Positions 26,820-35,357 of a DNA stretch of 64,000 bases are shown here, piece by piece. The notes under the pieces are model-generated. The model ran no database searches. It was not told the DNA's origin and worked only from the letters and a program-made list of their open reading frames with translations. The stretch's first letter is position 1. Every line of letters begins with the position of its first letter. The translations under genes and the position numbers were made by a program. This DNA is from CAVVDT01 sp963747005 (GTDB lineage Bacteria > Pseudomonadota > Alphaproteobacteria > Rhizobiales > Aestuariivirgaceae), in contig CAVVDT010000015.1 of assembly GCA_963747005.1 (NCBI GenBank), positions 186,001 to 250,000 on the forward strand, written 5' to 3'.

Positions 26820-28049
26820 TCAGGCCGCCCGGGCTTCCACCGCTTCGGCACTGCGGCCGACCACGTCGCGATAGGTCTCGGCATCGGTCGCCCCCTCGCT
26901 GCCGATGCTGAGGACAACCGATGAGGCATCGAGCCCCAGATCACGCCGCAGACCGGGATCGAGCGCTGCGGCGATAAGCCCCGCGGTCGCCGCACAGCCG
27001 GACTCGCCCGCCACCACCGCCGGATCGCCGCCCGTGCCTTCGGCCAGCGCCCGCATGGTGGCAGGGGCGGCATCCTCCGGCAGCGCCAGCACATCGTCGA
27101 TGGCGTATTTGAGGATCGGCCACACCAGCGGCGAGACCTCGCCGGCCGCCAGGCACGCCATGAAGGTGTTGACGTCACCCGGCACCGGTACCGGCTCACC
27201 GGCAGCGATTGAGCGGTAGATGCAGTCGGCCTTTTGCGGCTCGACCACCACGATGCGCGGACGTGCCGGTCCCTGAAGCTCCCACAAATGGCCGGCAATC
27301 GCCGCCGCGATGCCGCCGACCCCGCCCGGCACGAACAGATGGGTGAGTTTGGCGCCTTGCAACTGGGTAAGGAACTCATCGACCATTACCGTGTAGCCCT
27401 GCATCACCATGGCCGGCACCGCGGCATCGCCGCCGCCGGAATTGGTGTCGGCCACCAGATGCCAGCCATTGGCTTGCGCCTCGCTGGCGCAGGCGCGGAC
27501 GGAGTCGTCATAGCTGCCCTCGATGCGCACGATGCGGGCGCCGTAACGGGCGATCTCGGCGGCGCGCGTGGCGCTCACATGGGTGTGCAAAAAGATGTGG
27601 CACACCGCCCCGAACATCTCGGCTCCCCAGGCGACCGAGCGGCCATGGTTGCCGTCGGTGGCCGCCGCGAAGGCTATGTCCTTCACCTTGTCGCGATATT
27701 TGCCGGCAATGAGATCGCCCGCCGTCACGCCGGCGATGCCATGGCGTTGGCTGAGGATGCGCGCTATTACCTTCAGCACCGCGTAGGCCCCGCCCAGTGC
27801 CTTGAAGCTCTTGAGGCCAAAACGCCTGGCCTCGTCCTTGTAGGCGACGCGGTCGACCTGAAGGGCGGCGGCGAGGCCTAGAAGGTCGGTGAGCGGGGTA
27901 GCCCGGTAGCCCGGCCATGATGAGATTTCGCTGCGCGCTTCGGCAAAGGCTGCAAGATTGACGACCGCTGCCTGTTCGCTGCCATAGGGCCTCATGGCAT
28001 CGGCGCTGGCGTTGTGGATGTGGCGGGCGGGAAAGTGCTGCAAGGGCAT
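26820..28049 (-). CDS. dpaL: Diaminopropionate ammonia-lyase
   Basis: 409 residues from the ATG at 28049, the usual family length. It is a fold-type II PLP enzyme: the cofactor Lys is in GLKSFKALGGAY (about residue 60), ATDGNHGRSVAWGA binds the phosphate side, and VPGGVGGIAAAI is the Gly-rich loop. The enzyme converts 2,3-diaminopropionate to pyruvate and two ammonia. The frame is open 63 codons further upstream, but that part is Cys/His/Arg-rich without similarity. It has no obvious operon partner: sqdB is divergent and the small membrane protein convergent. Confidence 0.9.
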   Translation of the reverse strand: MPLQHFPARHIHNASADAMRPYGSEQAAVVNLAAFAEARSEISSWPGYRATPLTDLLGLAAALQVDRVAYKDEARRFGLKSFKALGGAYAVLKVIARILSQRHGIAGVTAGDLIAGKYRDKVKDIAFAAATDGNHGRSVAWGAEMFGAVCHIFLHTHVSATRAAEIARYGARIVRIEGSYDDSVRACASEAQANGWHLVADTNSGGGDAAVPAMVMQGYTVMVDEFLTQLQGAKLTHLFVPGGVGGIAAAIAGHLWELQGPARPRIVVVEPQKADCIYRSIAAGEPVPVPGDVNTFMACLAAGEVSPLVWPILKYAIDDVLALPEDAAPATMRALAEGTGGDPAVVAGESGCAATAGLIAAALDPGLRRDLGLDASSVVLSIGSEGATDAETYRDVVGRSAEAVEARAA

Positions 28050-28443
28050 GAGTCCGATACCGGTTATTGTTGAAGAAATGACGTTGCGTGGGGCACACGA
28101 TAGCCCAACGACCTGCTGCCCGAAAGGTCGCCAGAGGTGAATCCGGTTGTGTCGACACTGACGTGCAACCCTGCAATGTACAGAATTTACCTTTCCGGCA
28201 ACTTTTAGCTTTTGCCTATGGCGGGACAGGTGGTTCATTATCCATTATCCATAAGGATGCTGGCAATTATCTGCTGATCCGTATAATGAAGAATGGTTTG
28301 AGTACGGCGATGGTCTTGCAGGCTGAGCGAAACGGATCGACGCACCTTGAGTGCGGTGGAGTCGTGTGGGCGATCCGGACCAGTTTGGTGCGTAGCTTGC
28401 ATCAGGGGCGCGCTTGGTCTGTGTGTATGTGAGGGGAGTGGGA
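28050..28443. other. 394-bp divergent intergenic region, dpaL / sqdB
   Basis: No gene is supported here. The stretch 28150-28310 is clearly lower in GC than the surroundings and contains an 8-bp inverted pair TTCATTAT (28234-28241) / ATAATGAA (28283-28290) and a direct repeat around CCATTATCCAT. It must hold both promoters. I looked for two TGTCAT half-sites of a Pho box near sqdB and saw none. A GAGGGGA ribosome-binding site lies just before the sqdB ATG. Confidence 0.5.
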
Positions 28444-29682
28444 ATGCGCATCATCATATTGGGGGGCGATGGATTTTGCGGCTGGCCGACGTCGCTGCAT
28501 CTCTCCAATCTGGGCCACGACGTCTTCATCGTCGACAATCTGTCCCGCCGCGACATCGACAATGAGCTTTCAGCATCGTCGCTGACGCCGATCTGTGCGG
28601 TGGAACGGCGCCTCAGGGCCTGGAAGCAGGTTTCGGGCCACAAGATCGGTTTTTCCAACCTCACCGTCGGCGCCGACTATGAACGGCTGGTGGCGCTGAT
28701 CCGCTCGTTCCGCCCCGATACCATCGTGCATTTCGCCGAGCAGCGCGCCGCGCCCTACTCCATGAAGTCGGCGCATCACAAGCGCTACACCGTCAACAAC
28801 AACCTGAACGCCACCAACGATGTGTGCGCGGCCATCGTAGACTCGGGGCTGGATGTGCATCTGGTGCATCTGGGAACCATGGGGGTCTACGGCTACACCA
28901 CCACCGGCCAGCGCATCCCCGAGGGCTACCTGCCGGTGAAGATCGACGTGGGCGGCGAGCACCTGATCGATCAGGACATCCTGTTTCCGGCCAATGCCGG
29001 CTCGATCTATCACATGACCAAGGCCCAGGATCAGCTGTTCTTCCAGTTCTACAACAAGAACGACGGGCTGAAGGTCACAGATCTCCACCAGGGCATCGTA
29101 TGGGGCACCCAGACGCCGGAGACCAAGCGTGACGAGCGCCTGATCAACCGCTTCGATTACGACGGCGACTACGGTACTGTTCTCAACCGCTTCCTGATGC
29201 AGGCCGCGGTCGACTATCCCTTGACGGTGCACGGCACCGGCGGCCAGACCCGGGCCTTCATCCATATCCGCGACACGGTGCGCTGCATCCAGCTGGCCTG
29301 CGAGAACCCGCCGCCCAGGGGCGAACGGGTAAGCATCTTCAACCAGGTGACGGAGACCCACCGGGTGCGTGATCTGGCGAAGCTGGTGGCGGAGCTGACC
29401 GGCGCCCGCATCGCCATGCAGCCCAACCCGCGCCAGGAAGCCGACGAAAACGACCTGTCGGTGATCAACGACCGTTTCCTGGCCCTGGGCCTGAAGCCCG
29501 TCACGCTCGCGCAGGGACTGTTGGCGGAAGTGACCGAAGTCGCCCGCCGCTACAAGGACCGGGTGGATATCTCCAAGATCCCGTGCGTGTCGGCCTGGAA
29601 CGCCGCGGCGGCCGAACGCATCGCCGGTCGCGATGAACCTGTCAAGCCGCCCATCAAGCTGGTGCGCCGCGCCTCGGCCTGA
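28444..29682 (+). CDS. sqdB: UDP-sulfoquinovose synthase
   Basis: 412 residues. An extended SDR protein: the NAD-binding motif is IILGGDGFCGW at the N-terminus, the catalytic Thr/Tyr/Lys are in LGTMGVYG and GSIYHMTKAQ, and FAEQRAAPYSMKS, HQGIVWGTQT and GGQTRAFIHIRDTV are SqdB-specific blocks. It makes UDP-sulfoquinovose from UDP-glucose and sulfite, the head-group donor for the sulfolipid SQDG. The usual glycosyltransferase partners (sqdD/sqdC or sqdX) are not next to it, so lipid assembly genes must lie elsewhere. Confidence 0.95.
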   Translation: MRIIILGGDGFCGWPTSLHLSNLGHDVFIVDNLSRRDIDNELSASSLTPICAVERRLRAWKQVSGHKIGFSNLTVGADYERLVALIRSFRPDTIVHFAEQRAAPYSMKSAHHKRYTVNNNLNATNDVCAAIVDSGLDVHLVHLGTMGVYGYTTTGQRIPEGYLPVKIDVGGEHLIDQDILFPANAGSIYHMTKAQDQLFFQFYNKNDGLKVTDLHQGIVWGTQTPETKRDERLINRFDYDGDYGTVLNRFLMQAAVDYPLTVHGTGGQTRAFIHIRDTVRCIQLACENPPPRGERVSIFNQVTETHRVRDLAKLVAELTGARIAMQPNPRQEADENDLSVINDRFLALGLKPVTLAQGLLAEVTEVARRYKDRVDISKIPCVSAWNAAAAERIAGRDEPVKPPIKLVRRASA

Positions 29683-29776
29683 CCGTTCGCTTCGATCGTC
29701 GGGCGGCATGGGCGGGCGCATCTGACATTTGGCCTTCAAAGTGCGCCGCGCCCCGTGTTAAACCGCCGCCACCGGA

Positions 29777-29797
29777 AGGGCGACAGCGCCCTTTTTG
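29777..29797 (+). terminator. Rho-independent terminator after sqdB
   Basis: AGGGCG-acag-CGCCCT followed by TTTTG, about 95 bases after the sqdB stop and 19 bases before the next ATG. It separates sqdB from the beta-oxidation genes. Confidence 0.7.
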
Positions 29798-29815
29798 TCT
29801 GACGGGGCGTTTTCC

Positions 29816-31327
29816 ATGATCGATCCATCAAGCGGCGAACTGCATCTGGGTGTCGTCGGCGCCGGGGCCATGGGCCAGGGCATCATGCAGGTGGCCCTCA
29901 CCGGCGGCATGCGGGTGAGCGTCTATGACGCTGGCGACGGGGCGGCTGCCCGCGCCGCCGCCACGGTGATGCAGCGCATCGACCGACTGGTGGAAAAGGG
30001 CCAGTTTGCCAGATCGGATGCCGAAGGCTGCCGCGGTCGCCTGAAGCTGGCGGAGAGCCTTGCCAGTCTCGATGGCTGCCATGCGGTGATCGAGGCGGTG
30101 TTTGAAAACCTCGAGCTGAAGCAGAAGATCTTCGCCGAACTGGAAGGTATTGTCGCAGACGATTGCGTGCTCGCCTCCAACACCTCCTCGCTGCTGATCG
30201 CCTCGATCGCCAGGGGATGCCGCAACCGCGCCCGCATCGCCGGCATGCATTTCTTCAACCCCGTGCCGCTGATGAAACTGGTCGAGGTGGTGCGCGGGCC
30301 CGACACCAGCGATCAGGTGATCGCCTTTCTCAACGCGCTGGGCACACGTATGGGTCGGGTGCCGGTGACGGTGAAGGATGCCCCGGGCTTCCTGGTCAAT
30401 CTCGGAGGGCGCGCCTACACCACCGAGGCCATGCGCCTCCTCCATGAGCGGGTGGCGACGCCGCCCGAGATCGATGCCGTGATGCGCGATTGCTGCGGCT
30501 TCCGCATGGGGCCGCTGGAACTGGCCGACCTCACCGGCATCGATGTCAACTACCCGGTGAGCCAGTTCATCTATGACGGCTACAACCAGGACCCGCGGCT
30601 CAAGACCTCGTTTCCCCATCGCGCCCTTTTGGAAGCCGGTCGCCTCGGGCGCAAGTCGGGGCAGGGCAATTACAGCTATGACGACAAGGGCCGGCGCACC
30701 GATGAGGCCACGGGTGATCACGTGACCACCGCCGCACCGGCAGCCGCGCTGGTGCTGAACGAGGTGGACGAGACGGCGCAGCCGTTCCTTGCCGGTCTCG
30801 GGGCGAAGTTGCTTGAGAGCGACGACGGCAAGAGCCCCATCGTCGCTGAACTGCTGGGCGAGGACTGCACCACCCACGCCATCCGCACCGAGGTTGACCA
30901 TCGCCGCCTCGTCGGCCTCGATCTTTCCTGCGATACGTCGAAGCGTGTCACCATCATGACCGCGCCGGGTGCCGATCCGGCCATGCGCGATGCCGTGGCC
31001 GCGCTCATGGCGCGAAGCGGGCGGGCGGTGACGGCGATCAACGATTCGCCCGGCTTCATCGCCCAGCGCATGCGTGCCATGGTGGCCAATCTCGGTTGCG
31101 AGATGGCTCAGATCGGCATTGCCGCGCCCGACCAGATCGATCTTGCCATGCGCCTCGGCCTCAACTACCCGCAAGGACCGCTGGAACTGGCCGAGCATAT
31201 GGGGCTGGAGGATACCCTCGCCATCCTCGAACGCGCTCAATCGATTACCGGCGACGACCGCTATCGTCCCAGCCTGTGGCTGAAGCGCCGCGCCGGCCTC
31301 GGCCTTTCCATACACACTCCCGACTGA
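29816..31327 (+). CDS. 3-hydroxyacyl-CoA dehydrogenase (PaaH/PaaC type)
   Basis: 503 residues. The N-terminal NAD-binding motif is VVGAGAMGQGI; FFNPVPLMKLVEVV, DAPGFLVN and RMGPLELADLTGIDVN are classic blocks of the family. A second 3HCDH C-terminal domain repeats at about residues 400-495 (NDSPGFIAQRM, YPQGPLELAEHMGLED), the architecture of the phenylacetate-pathway dehydrogenase. The enzyme oxidises 3-hydroxyacyl-CoA to 3-oxoacyl-CoA. The ATG at 29816 is preferred to a TTG seven codons upstream. It forms a likely operon with the next two genes. Confidence 0.9.
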   Translation: MIDPSSGELHLGVVGAGAMGQGIMQVALTGGMRVSVYDAGDGAAARAAATVMQRIDRLVEKGQFARSDAEGCRGRLKLAESLASLDGCHAVIEAVFENLELKQKIFAELEGIVADDCVLASNTSSLLIASIARGCRNRARIAGMHFFNPVPLMKLVEVVRGPDTSDQVIAFLNALGTRMGRVPVTVKDAPGFLVNLGGRAYTTEAMRLLHERVATPPEIDAVMRDCCGFRMGPLELADLTGIDVNYPVSQFIYDGYNQDPRLKTSFPHRALLEAGRLGRKSGQGNYSYDDKGRRTDEATGDHVTTAAPAAALVLNEVDETAQPFLAGLGAKLLESDDGKSPIVAELLGEDCTTHAIRTEVDHRRLVGLDLSCDTSKRVTIMTAPGADPAMRDAVAALMARSGRAVTAINDSPGFIAQRMRAMVANLGCEMAQIGIAAPDQIDLAMRLGLNYPQGPLELAEHMGLEDTLAILERAQSITGDDRYRPSLWLKRRAGLGLSIHTPD

Positions 31328-31347
31328 GCGCCCTCGGAGACGCCCGC

Positions 31348-32157
31348 ATGGCCCATGACTACAGCCGCTACAAGGTGTTAAAATTCAACCGGCCGGAAGC
31401 GCGCATTCTGGAGGTCATCCTCTCCAGCCCCGGCCGCCTCAACGCGCTTGACGAGGATGGCCACCGCGAACTGGCCGAGGTATGGCGCGACATCGACCGC
31501 GACGAGGAAACCTCGGTGGTGCTGCTGCGCGGCGAGGGCGGCAATTATTCGGCCGGCGGCGATCTGAAGCTGGTCGAGAAGATGGCCGACGACTGGAAGA
31601 CCCGCGCCCGCACGTGGAAGGAGGCGAGCGACCTCGTCTACAACGTCATCAACTGCACAAAGCCGGTCATCGCCGCCATCGAGGGGCCGGCGGTGGGGGC
31701 GGGGCTGGCGGCAGCCCTGGTGGCCGACATCACGGTCGCCGGACGCTCTGCCCGCCTCATCGACGGGCACACCCGCCTCGGGGTGGCGGCCGGCGATCAT
31801 GCGGCCATCGTGTGGCCGCTCTTGTGCGGCATGGCCAAGGCCAAATATTACCTCCTCACCTGCGATACGCTCACCGGCGAGGAGGCCGAGCGCATCGGCC
31901 TCGTCTCGCTCACCGCCGACGATGACAAGGTGGTGGAAACAGCGATGCAGGTGGCGCGCAAGCTGGCCAAAGGCGCCCCCGCCGCCATCCGCTTCACCAA
32001 GCACGCCCTCAACAACTGGCTGCGCCTTGCCGGTCCCACCTTCGATGCTTCGCTGGCGCTGGAGTTCATGGGGTTTTCAGGTCCGGAAGTGCGCGAAGCG
32101 CTGGCGTCGCTGAAGGAAAAGCGCAAACCCGACTTCGACCCCGATTGCCCCTTTTAG
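31348..32157 (+). CDS. Enoyl-CoA hydratase/isomerase family protein
   Basis: 269 residues of the crotonase fold. GEGGNYSAGGDLKL forms the CoA oxyanion region, and KPVIAAIEGPAVGAGLAAALVADI is the second oxyanion segment. At the usual catalytic positions the sequence reads DGHTRLGVAAGDHAAIVWP, where hydratases generally show a Glu, so hydratase activity is not certain and another crotonase reaction is possible. GGAG lies 8 bases before the ATG, and the gene is 20 bases after the dehydrogenase and 9 before the ferredoxin reductase. Confidence 0.85.
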   Translation: MAHDYSRYKVLKFNRPEARILEVILSSPGRLNALDEDGHRELAEVWRDIDRDEETSVVLLRGEGGNYSAGGDLKLVEKMADDWKTRARTWKEASDLVYNVINCTKPVIAAIEGPAVGAGLAAALVADITVAGRSARLIDGHTRLGVAAGDHAAIVWPLLCGMAKAKYYLLTCDTLTGEEAERIGLVSLTADDDKVVETAMQVARKLAKGAPAAIRFTKHALNNWLRLAGPTFDASLALEFMGFSGPEVREALASLKEKRKPDFDPDCPF

Positions 32158-32166
32158 GGATACCAA

Positions 32167-33396
32167 ATGACTGAAACCATCATCATTGTCGGGGGCGGGC
32201 AGGCCGCCTACCAGATCGCCGCCTCGCTGCGCCAGGAAGGTTTTGACGGGGCGGTCACCATGATCGCCGATGAACCCTTCCTGCCCTACCAGCGCCCGCC
32301 GCTGTCGAAGGCCTATCTCATGGGCAAGGCCGACGAGGCCTCGCTGCCCATCCGCGAGGAGAATTTTTATCAAGCCAACCGCATCGAGGTTTTGCGCGGG
32401 GAAAAGGTGACGGCGATCGACCGGCAGGCGCGCAAGGTGGAGACGGCCTCGGGCCGATTGCTTTCTTATGACCGGCTGGCGCTGGCGACCGGCAGCCGGG
32501 CGCGCAGCCTGCCCATCGCCGGTGCCGACCTTGCGGGCGTGGAGACCTTGCGGACCCTCGCCGATGCCCACCGGTTGAAGCACCTGCTGGAAACGGCTGA
32601 AACGCTGACGGTGATCGGCGGCGGCTTCATCGGGCTCGAGGTGGCGGCCTCAGGCCGTGTGCTCGGCAAGCAGGTGACGGTGATCGAGGCGGTGCCGCGC
32701 CTCATGGGTCGCGCCGTGGCGCCGGCCACCTCGGCGTTCTTCGAGGACTTTCACAGGAGCCTCGGCAACACCGTCCTCACGTCCACGCAGATCTCAGGGC
32801 TCGGCGGCGACGGCAGGAAGGTCACCCATGTGGATCTGGCCGATGGCCGGCGTATCGGCGCCGATGCGGTGGTCATCGGGGTGGGGGCGAGCGTCAACAT
32901 GGACCTGGCGGCGGAGGCCGGTCTTGCCTGCGGCAACGGCATCGCGGTGGATGAATTCGCCGTCACCTCCGATCCGCTGATCGTGGCAGCTGGCGATTGC
33001 ACCGAGCACCCCAACCGCTTCGCCGGCGGGCGTTTCCGGCTGGAATCGGTGCAGAACGCCACCGATCAGGGCAAGATCGCCGCCAAGTCGCTGCTGGGCC
33101 AGCGCGTCCCCTATGACAGCGTGCCGTGGTTCTGGTCCGATCAGGCCGACGTGAAATTGCAGATGGCGGGCCTGCCTATCGGGGCGGACGCCCATGTGGT
33201 GCGTGGCGACCCGGCAAGTAAACGCTTTTCGGTGTTTCATTTCGCCGGCGACCGACTGGTGTGCGTCGATTCCATGAACCGCCCGGCCGACCACATGCTG
33301 GCCCGCCGCCTCATCGAGGCCGGCATCAGCCCGACCCGCGATCAGGCGGGCGACGAGAGCGTCGATCTCAAGCAGTTCATGCCGCGCAGAGGGTAG
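32167..33396 (+). CDS. FAD-dependent ferredoxin/rubredoxin-type reductase
   Basis: 409 residues. Two Rossmann motifs are seen: VGGGQAAYQIAASLR for FAD and TVIGGGFIGLEVAA for NAD(P)H, plus VVIGVGASVNMDLA, AAGDCTEHPN and a C-terminal reductase domain (WFWSDQADVKLQMAG). This is the class that passes electrons from NAD(P)H to ferredoxin or rubredoxin for oxygenases such as P450s. No ferredoxin gene is adjacent; a P450 lies 28 kb away at 61.1-62.3 kb. The stop abuts the convergent DUF2160 stop with no gap. Confidence 0.88.
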   Translation: MTETIIIVGGGQAAYQIAASLRQEGFDGAVTMIADEPFLPYQRPPLSKAYLMGKADEASLPIREENFYQANRIEVLRGEKVTAIDRQARKVETASGRLLSYDRLALATGSRARSLPIAGADLAGVETLRTLADAHRLKHLLETAETLTVIGGGFIGLEVAASGRVLGKQVTVIEAVPRLMGRAVAPATSAFFEDFHRSLGNTVLTSTQISGLGGDGRKVTHVDLADGRRIGADAVVIGVGASVNMDLAAEAGLACGNGIAVDEFAVTSDPLIVAAGDCTEHPNRFAGGRFRLESVQNATDQGKIAAKSLLGQRVPYDSVPWFWSDQADVKLQMAGLPIGADAHVVRGDPASKRFSVFHFAGDRLVCVDSMNRPADHMLARRLIEAGISPTRDQAGDESVDLKQFMPRRG

Positions 33397-33678
33397 TTAT
33401 ACCCAGCGGAAGACGCCAAAGACGTAGGCGAGGGAAAGAACCAGGGGTCCCCATAACGGGGTGCCGACGATGCCCAGCCACGCCAGGAAGATGAAGGCAC
33501 TGCCCAGAAGCGAGATGAACAGCCGGTCGCCGCGGGTGGTGTCGAGGCCGAGGACGCCGTGACGCGGATCGCCGCCCGGCTGGCGCCATTCCCAAAGTCC
33601 CATCGACGCAATCGCCAGCCCGATGAAGATGAAGAAGGCAGCCGTCGGCCACGTCCATGCCATCCACGAAAGGCCCAT
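33397..33678 (-). CDS. DUF2160 small membrane protein of the glycerol transporter operon
   Basis: 93 residues with three hydrophobic segments (about 10-29, 53-72, 75-92) and the pattern WMAWTWPTAAFFIFI ... WEWRQPGG ... TTRGDRLF, characteristic of DUF2160. These small proteins accompany GlpSTPQV-type glycerol importers in rhizobia (called GlpU there, from memory). The role is unknown; it may stabilise the permease. It is the last gene of the operon, 15 bases after glpQ. Confidence 0.85.
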   Translation of the reverse strand: MGLSWMAWTWPTAAFFIFIGLAIASMGLWEWRQPGGDPRHGVLGLDTTRGDRLFISLLGSAFIFLAWLGIVGTPLWGPLVLSLAYVFGVFRWV

Positions 33679-33693
33679 GGCGCTCGCCCCTCT

Positions 33694-34491
33694 CTAGACC
33701 CGGCCCAGGGCAAAGCCCTTGGCGATGTAGTTGCGCACGAAATAAATGACCACCGCGCCGGGGATGAGGGTGAGCGAGCCGGCGGCGGCCAAGAGACCGA
33801 GCTGGTAACCCGAGGTGCTGGCAGTCTTGGTCATTAGCGCGGCGATCGGCTTGGCGGCGACCGAGGTCAGCGTCTTGGCGAGCAGCAGTTCGACCCATGA
33901 GAACATGAAGCAGAAGAAGCAGGCGACCCCGATGCCCGCCGCTATCGTCGGCATGAAGATTCTTATGAAGAAGCGCCAGAACGGATAGCCGTCGGCATAG
34001 GCGGTTTCGTCCAGTTCCTTCGGCACGCCTGAGATGAAGCCTTCGAGGATCCACACCGCCAGCGGAATGTTGAACAGCGTATGGGCGAGCGCCACCGCCC
34101 ACGGCGTGTCGAACAGGCCGACCGCCGAATAGAGCTGGTAGAACGGCAACGCGAACACCGCCGGCGGCGCCATGCGGTTGGTCAACAGCCAGAAGAACAG
34201 GTGCTTGTCACCCAGGAAGCGAAAGCGCGAGAAGGCATAGGCCGCCGGCAGCGCCACCGCCACCGACAGGATTGTGTTGATGACCACATACTCGATGGAG
34301 GCGATGTAGCCGTTGTACCAGGTGGGATCGGTGAAGATCGTGCGGTAGTTGTCGAGGGTGAAGCGGTGCGGCCACAGGGTGAAGCTGCCGAGGATCTCGT
34401 TGGTGGTCTTGAACGACATGTTGAGCAGCCAGTAGATCGGCAAGAGCAGGAACACGATGTAGACGGTGGGGATGAGGAACCGCTTGCGCAT
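33694..34491 (-). CDS. glpQ: Glycerol ABC transporter permease GlpQ
   Basis: 265 residues from the ATG at 34491, 2 bases after the glpP stop. It is a MalG-type carbohydrate permease with six hydrophobic segments; the EAA loop reads VPKELDETAYADGYPFWRFFIRIFMP. The C-terminus ends VRNYIAKGFALGRV, typical of the family. The much longer open frame upstream only shadows glpP. It forms the channel together with GlpP. Confidence 0.9.
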   Translation of the reverse strand: MRKRFLIPTVYIVFLLLPIYWLLNMSFKTTNEILGSFTLWPHRFTLDNYRTIFTDPTWYNGYIASIEYVVINTILSVAVALPAAYAFSRFRFLGDKHLFFWLLTNRMAPPAVFALPFYQLYSAVGLFDTPWAVALAHTLFNIPLAVWILEGFISGVPKELDETAYADGYPFWRFFIRIFMPTIAAGIGVACFFCFMFSWVELLLAKTLTSVAAKPIAALMTKTASTSGYQLGLLAAAGSLTLIPGAVVIYFVRNYIAKGFALGRV

Positions 34492-34493
34492 GA

Positions 34494-35357
34494 TTACCTC
34501 GCCTCGTTGCGCATCATCAGCGTGTAGAACAGCCAGCTCGCCAGGAGGATGATCAGGAAATAGATGAGCGACATGGCCGCCGCCGGCCCCAGATCGAACT
34601 GCCCGAGCGCCGTCTTTACGAGATCGATGGACAAGAACGTCGTCGAGTTGCCCGGCCCCCCGCCGGTCACCACCACCACCTCGGTATAGATCATGAACGA
34701 ATCCATGAAGCGCAGGAGGATGGCGATGGTCAGCACGTATTTGAGCTTGGGGAGCTGGATATAGCGGAACACCGCCCACGGACCGGCGCCGTCGATCTTG
34801 GCGGCCTGGTAGAAGGCATCGGGAATGGAAACGAGCCCCGCATAGCACAACAGCACCACCAGCGAAGTCCAGTGCCACACGTCCATCAGGACGATGGTGA
34901 ACCATGCCGCCCCGGGCTGGCGGGTATAGTTGTAGTGGAGGCCCAGCGCGTTGAGCGAACGCCCCAGAAGGCCGATGTCGGGCAGCGCCAGGATGTTCCA
35001 CATGGCGCCGACCACGTTCCACGGGATCAGCAGCGGCAGCGCCATCAAGACAAGGCACACCGAGACCCACGGTCCCCGTCTCGGCATGGCGAGCGCGATC
35101 GCCAGCCCCAGTGGCACCTCGATGACGAGCACGATGGCGGTGAACAGGACCTGGCGCAGCAAGGCGTCATGGAAGCGTTCGGAATGCAGGATCTCTTCGA
35201 ACCACCTGACCCCCGACCACACGAAGATGTTGTTGCCGAAGGTTTCCTGCACCGAATAGTTGACCACCGTCATCAGCGGGATGATGGCGTTGAAGGCGAC
35301 CAGCGCCACCACCGGCAGGACGAAGAACCACGCCTTGTTGTTGATGGTCTTTCTCAA
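34494..35357 (-). CDS. glpP: Glycerol ABC transporter permease GlpP
   Basis: 287 residues, MalF/UgpA-type permease with six hydrophobic segments. The first is WFFVLPVVALVAFNAIIPLMT, and the EAA loop is IPDAFYQAAKIDGAGPWAVFRYIQLP. The start overlaps the glpT stop by 4 bases, so it is coupled to the ATPase gene. Confidence 0.9.
   Translation of the reverse strand: MRKTINNKAWFFVLPVVALVAFNAIIPLMTVVNYSVQETFGNNIFVWSGVRWFEEILHSERFHDALLRQVLFTAIVLVIEVPLGLAIALAMPRRGPWVSVCLVLMALPLLIPWNVVGAMWNILALPDIGLLGRSLNALGLHYNYTRQPGAAWFTIVLMDVWHWTSLVVLLCYAGLVSIPDAFYQAAKIDGAGPWAVFRYIQLPKLKYVLTIAILLRFMDSFMIYTEVVVVTGGGPGNSTTFLSIDLVKTALGQFDLGPAAAMSLIYFLIILLASWLFYTLMMRNEAR

Noticed and set aside
28050..28443. Pho box upstream of sqdB.
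   Set aside because: No pair of TGTCA-type half-sites at 11-bp spacing is present; only an AT-rich inverted pair is seen.
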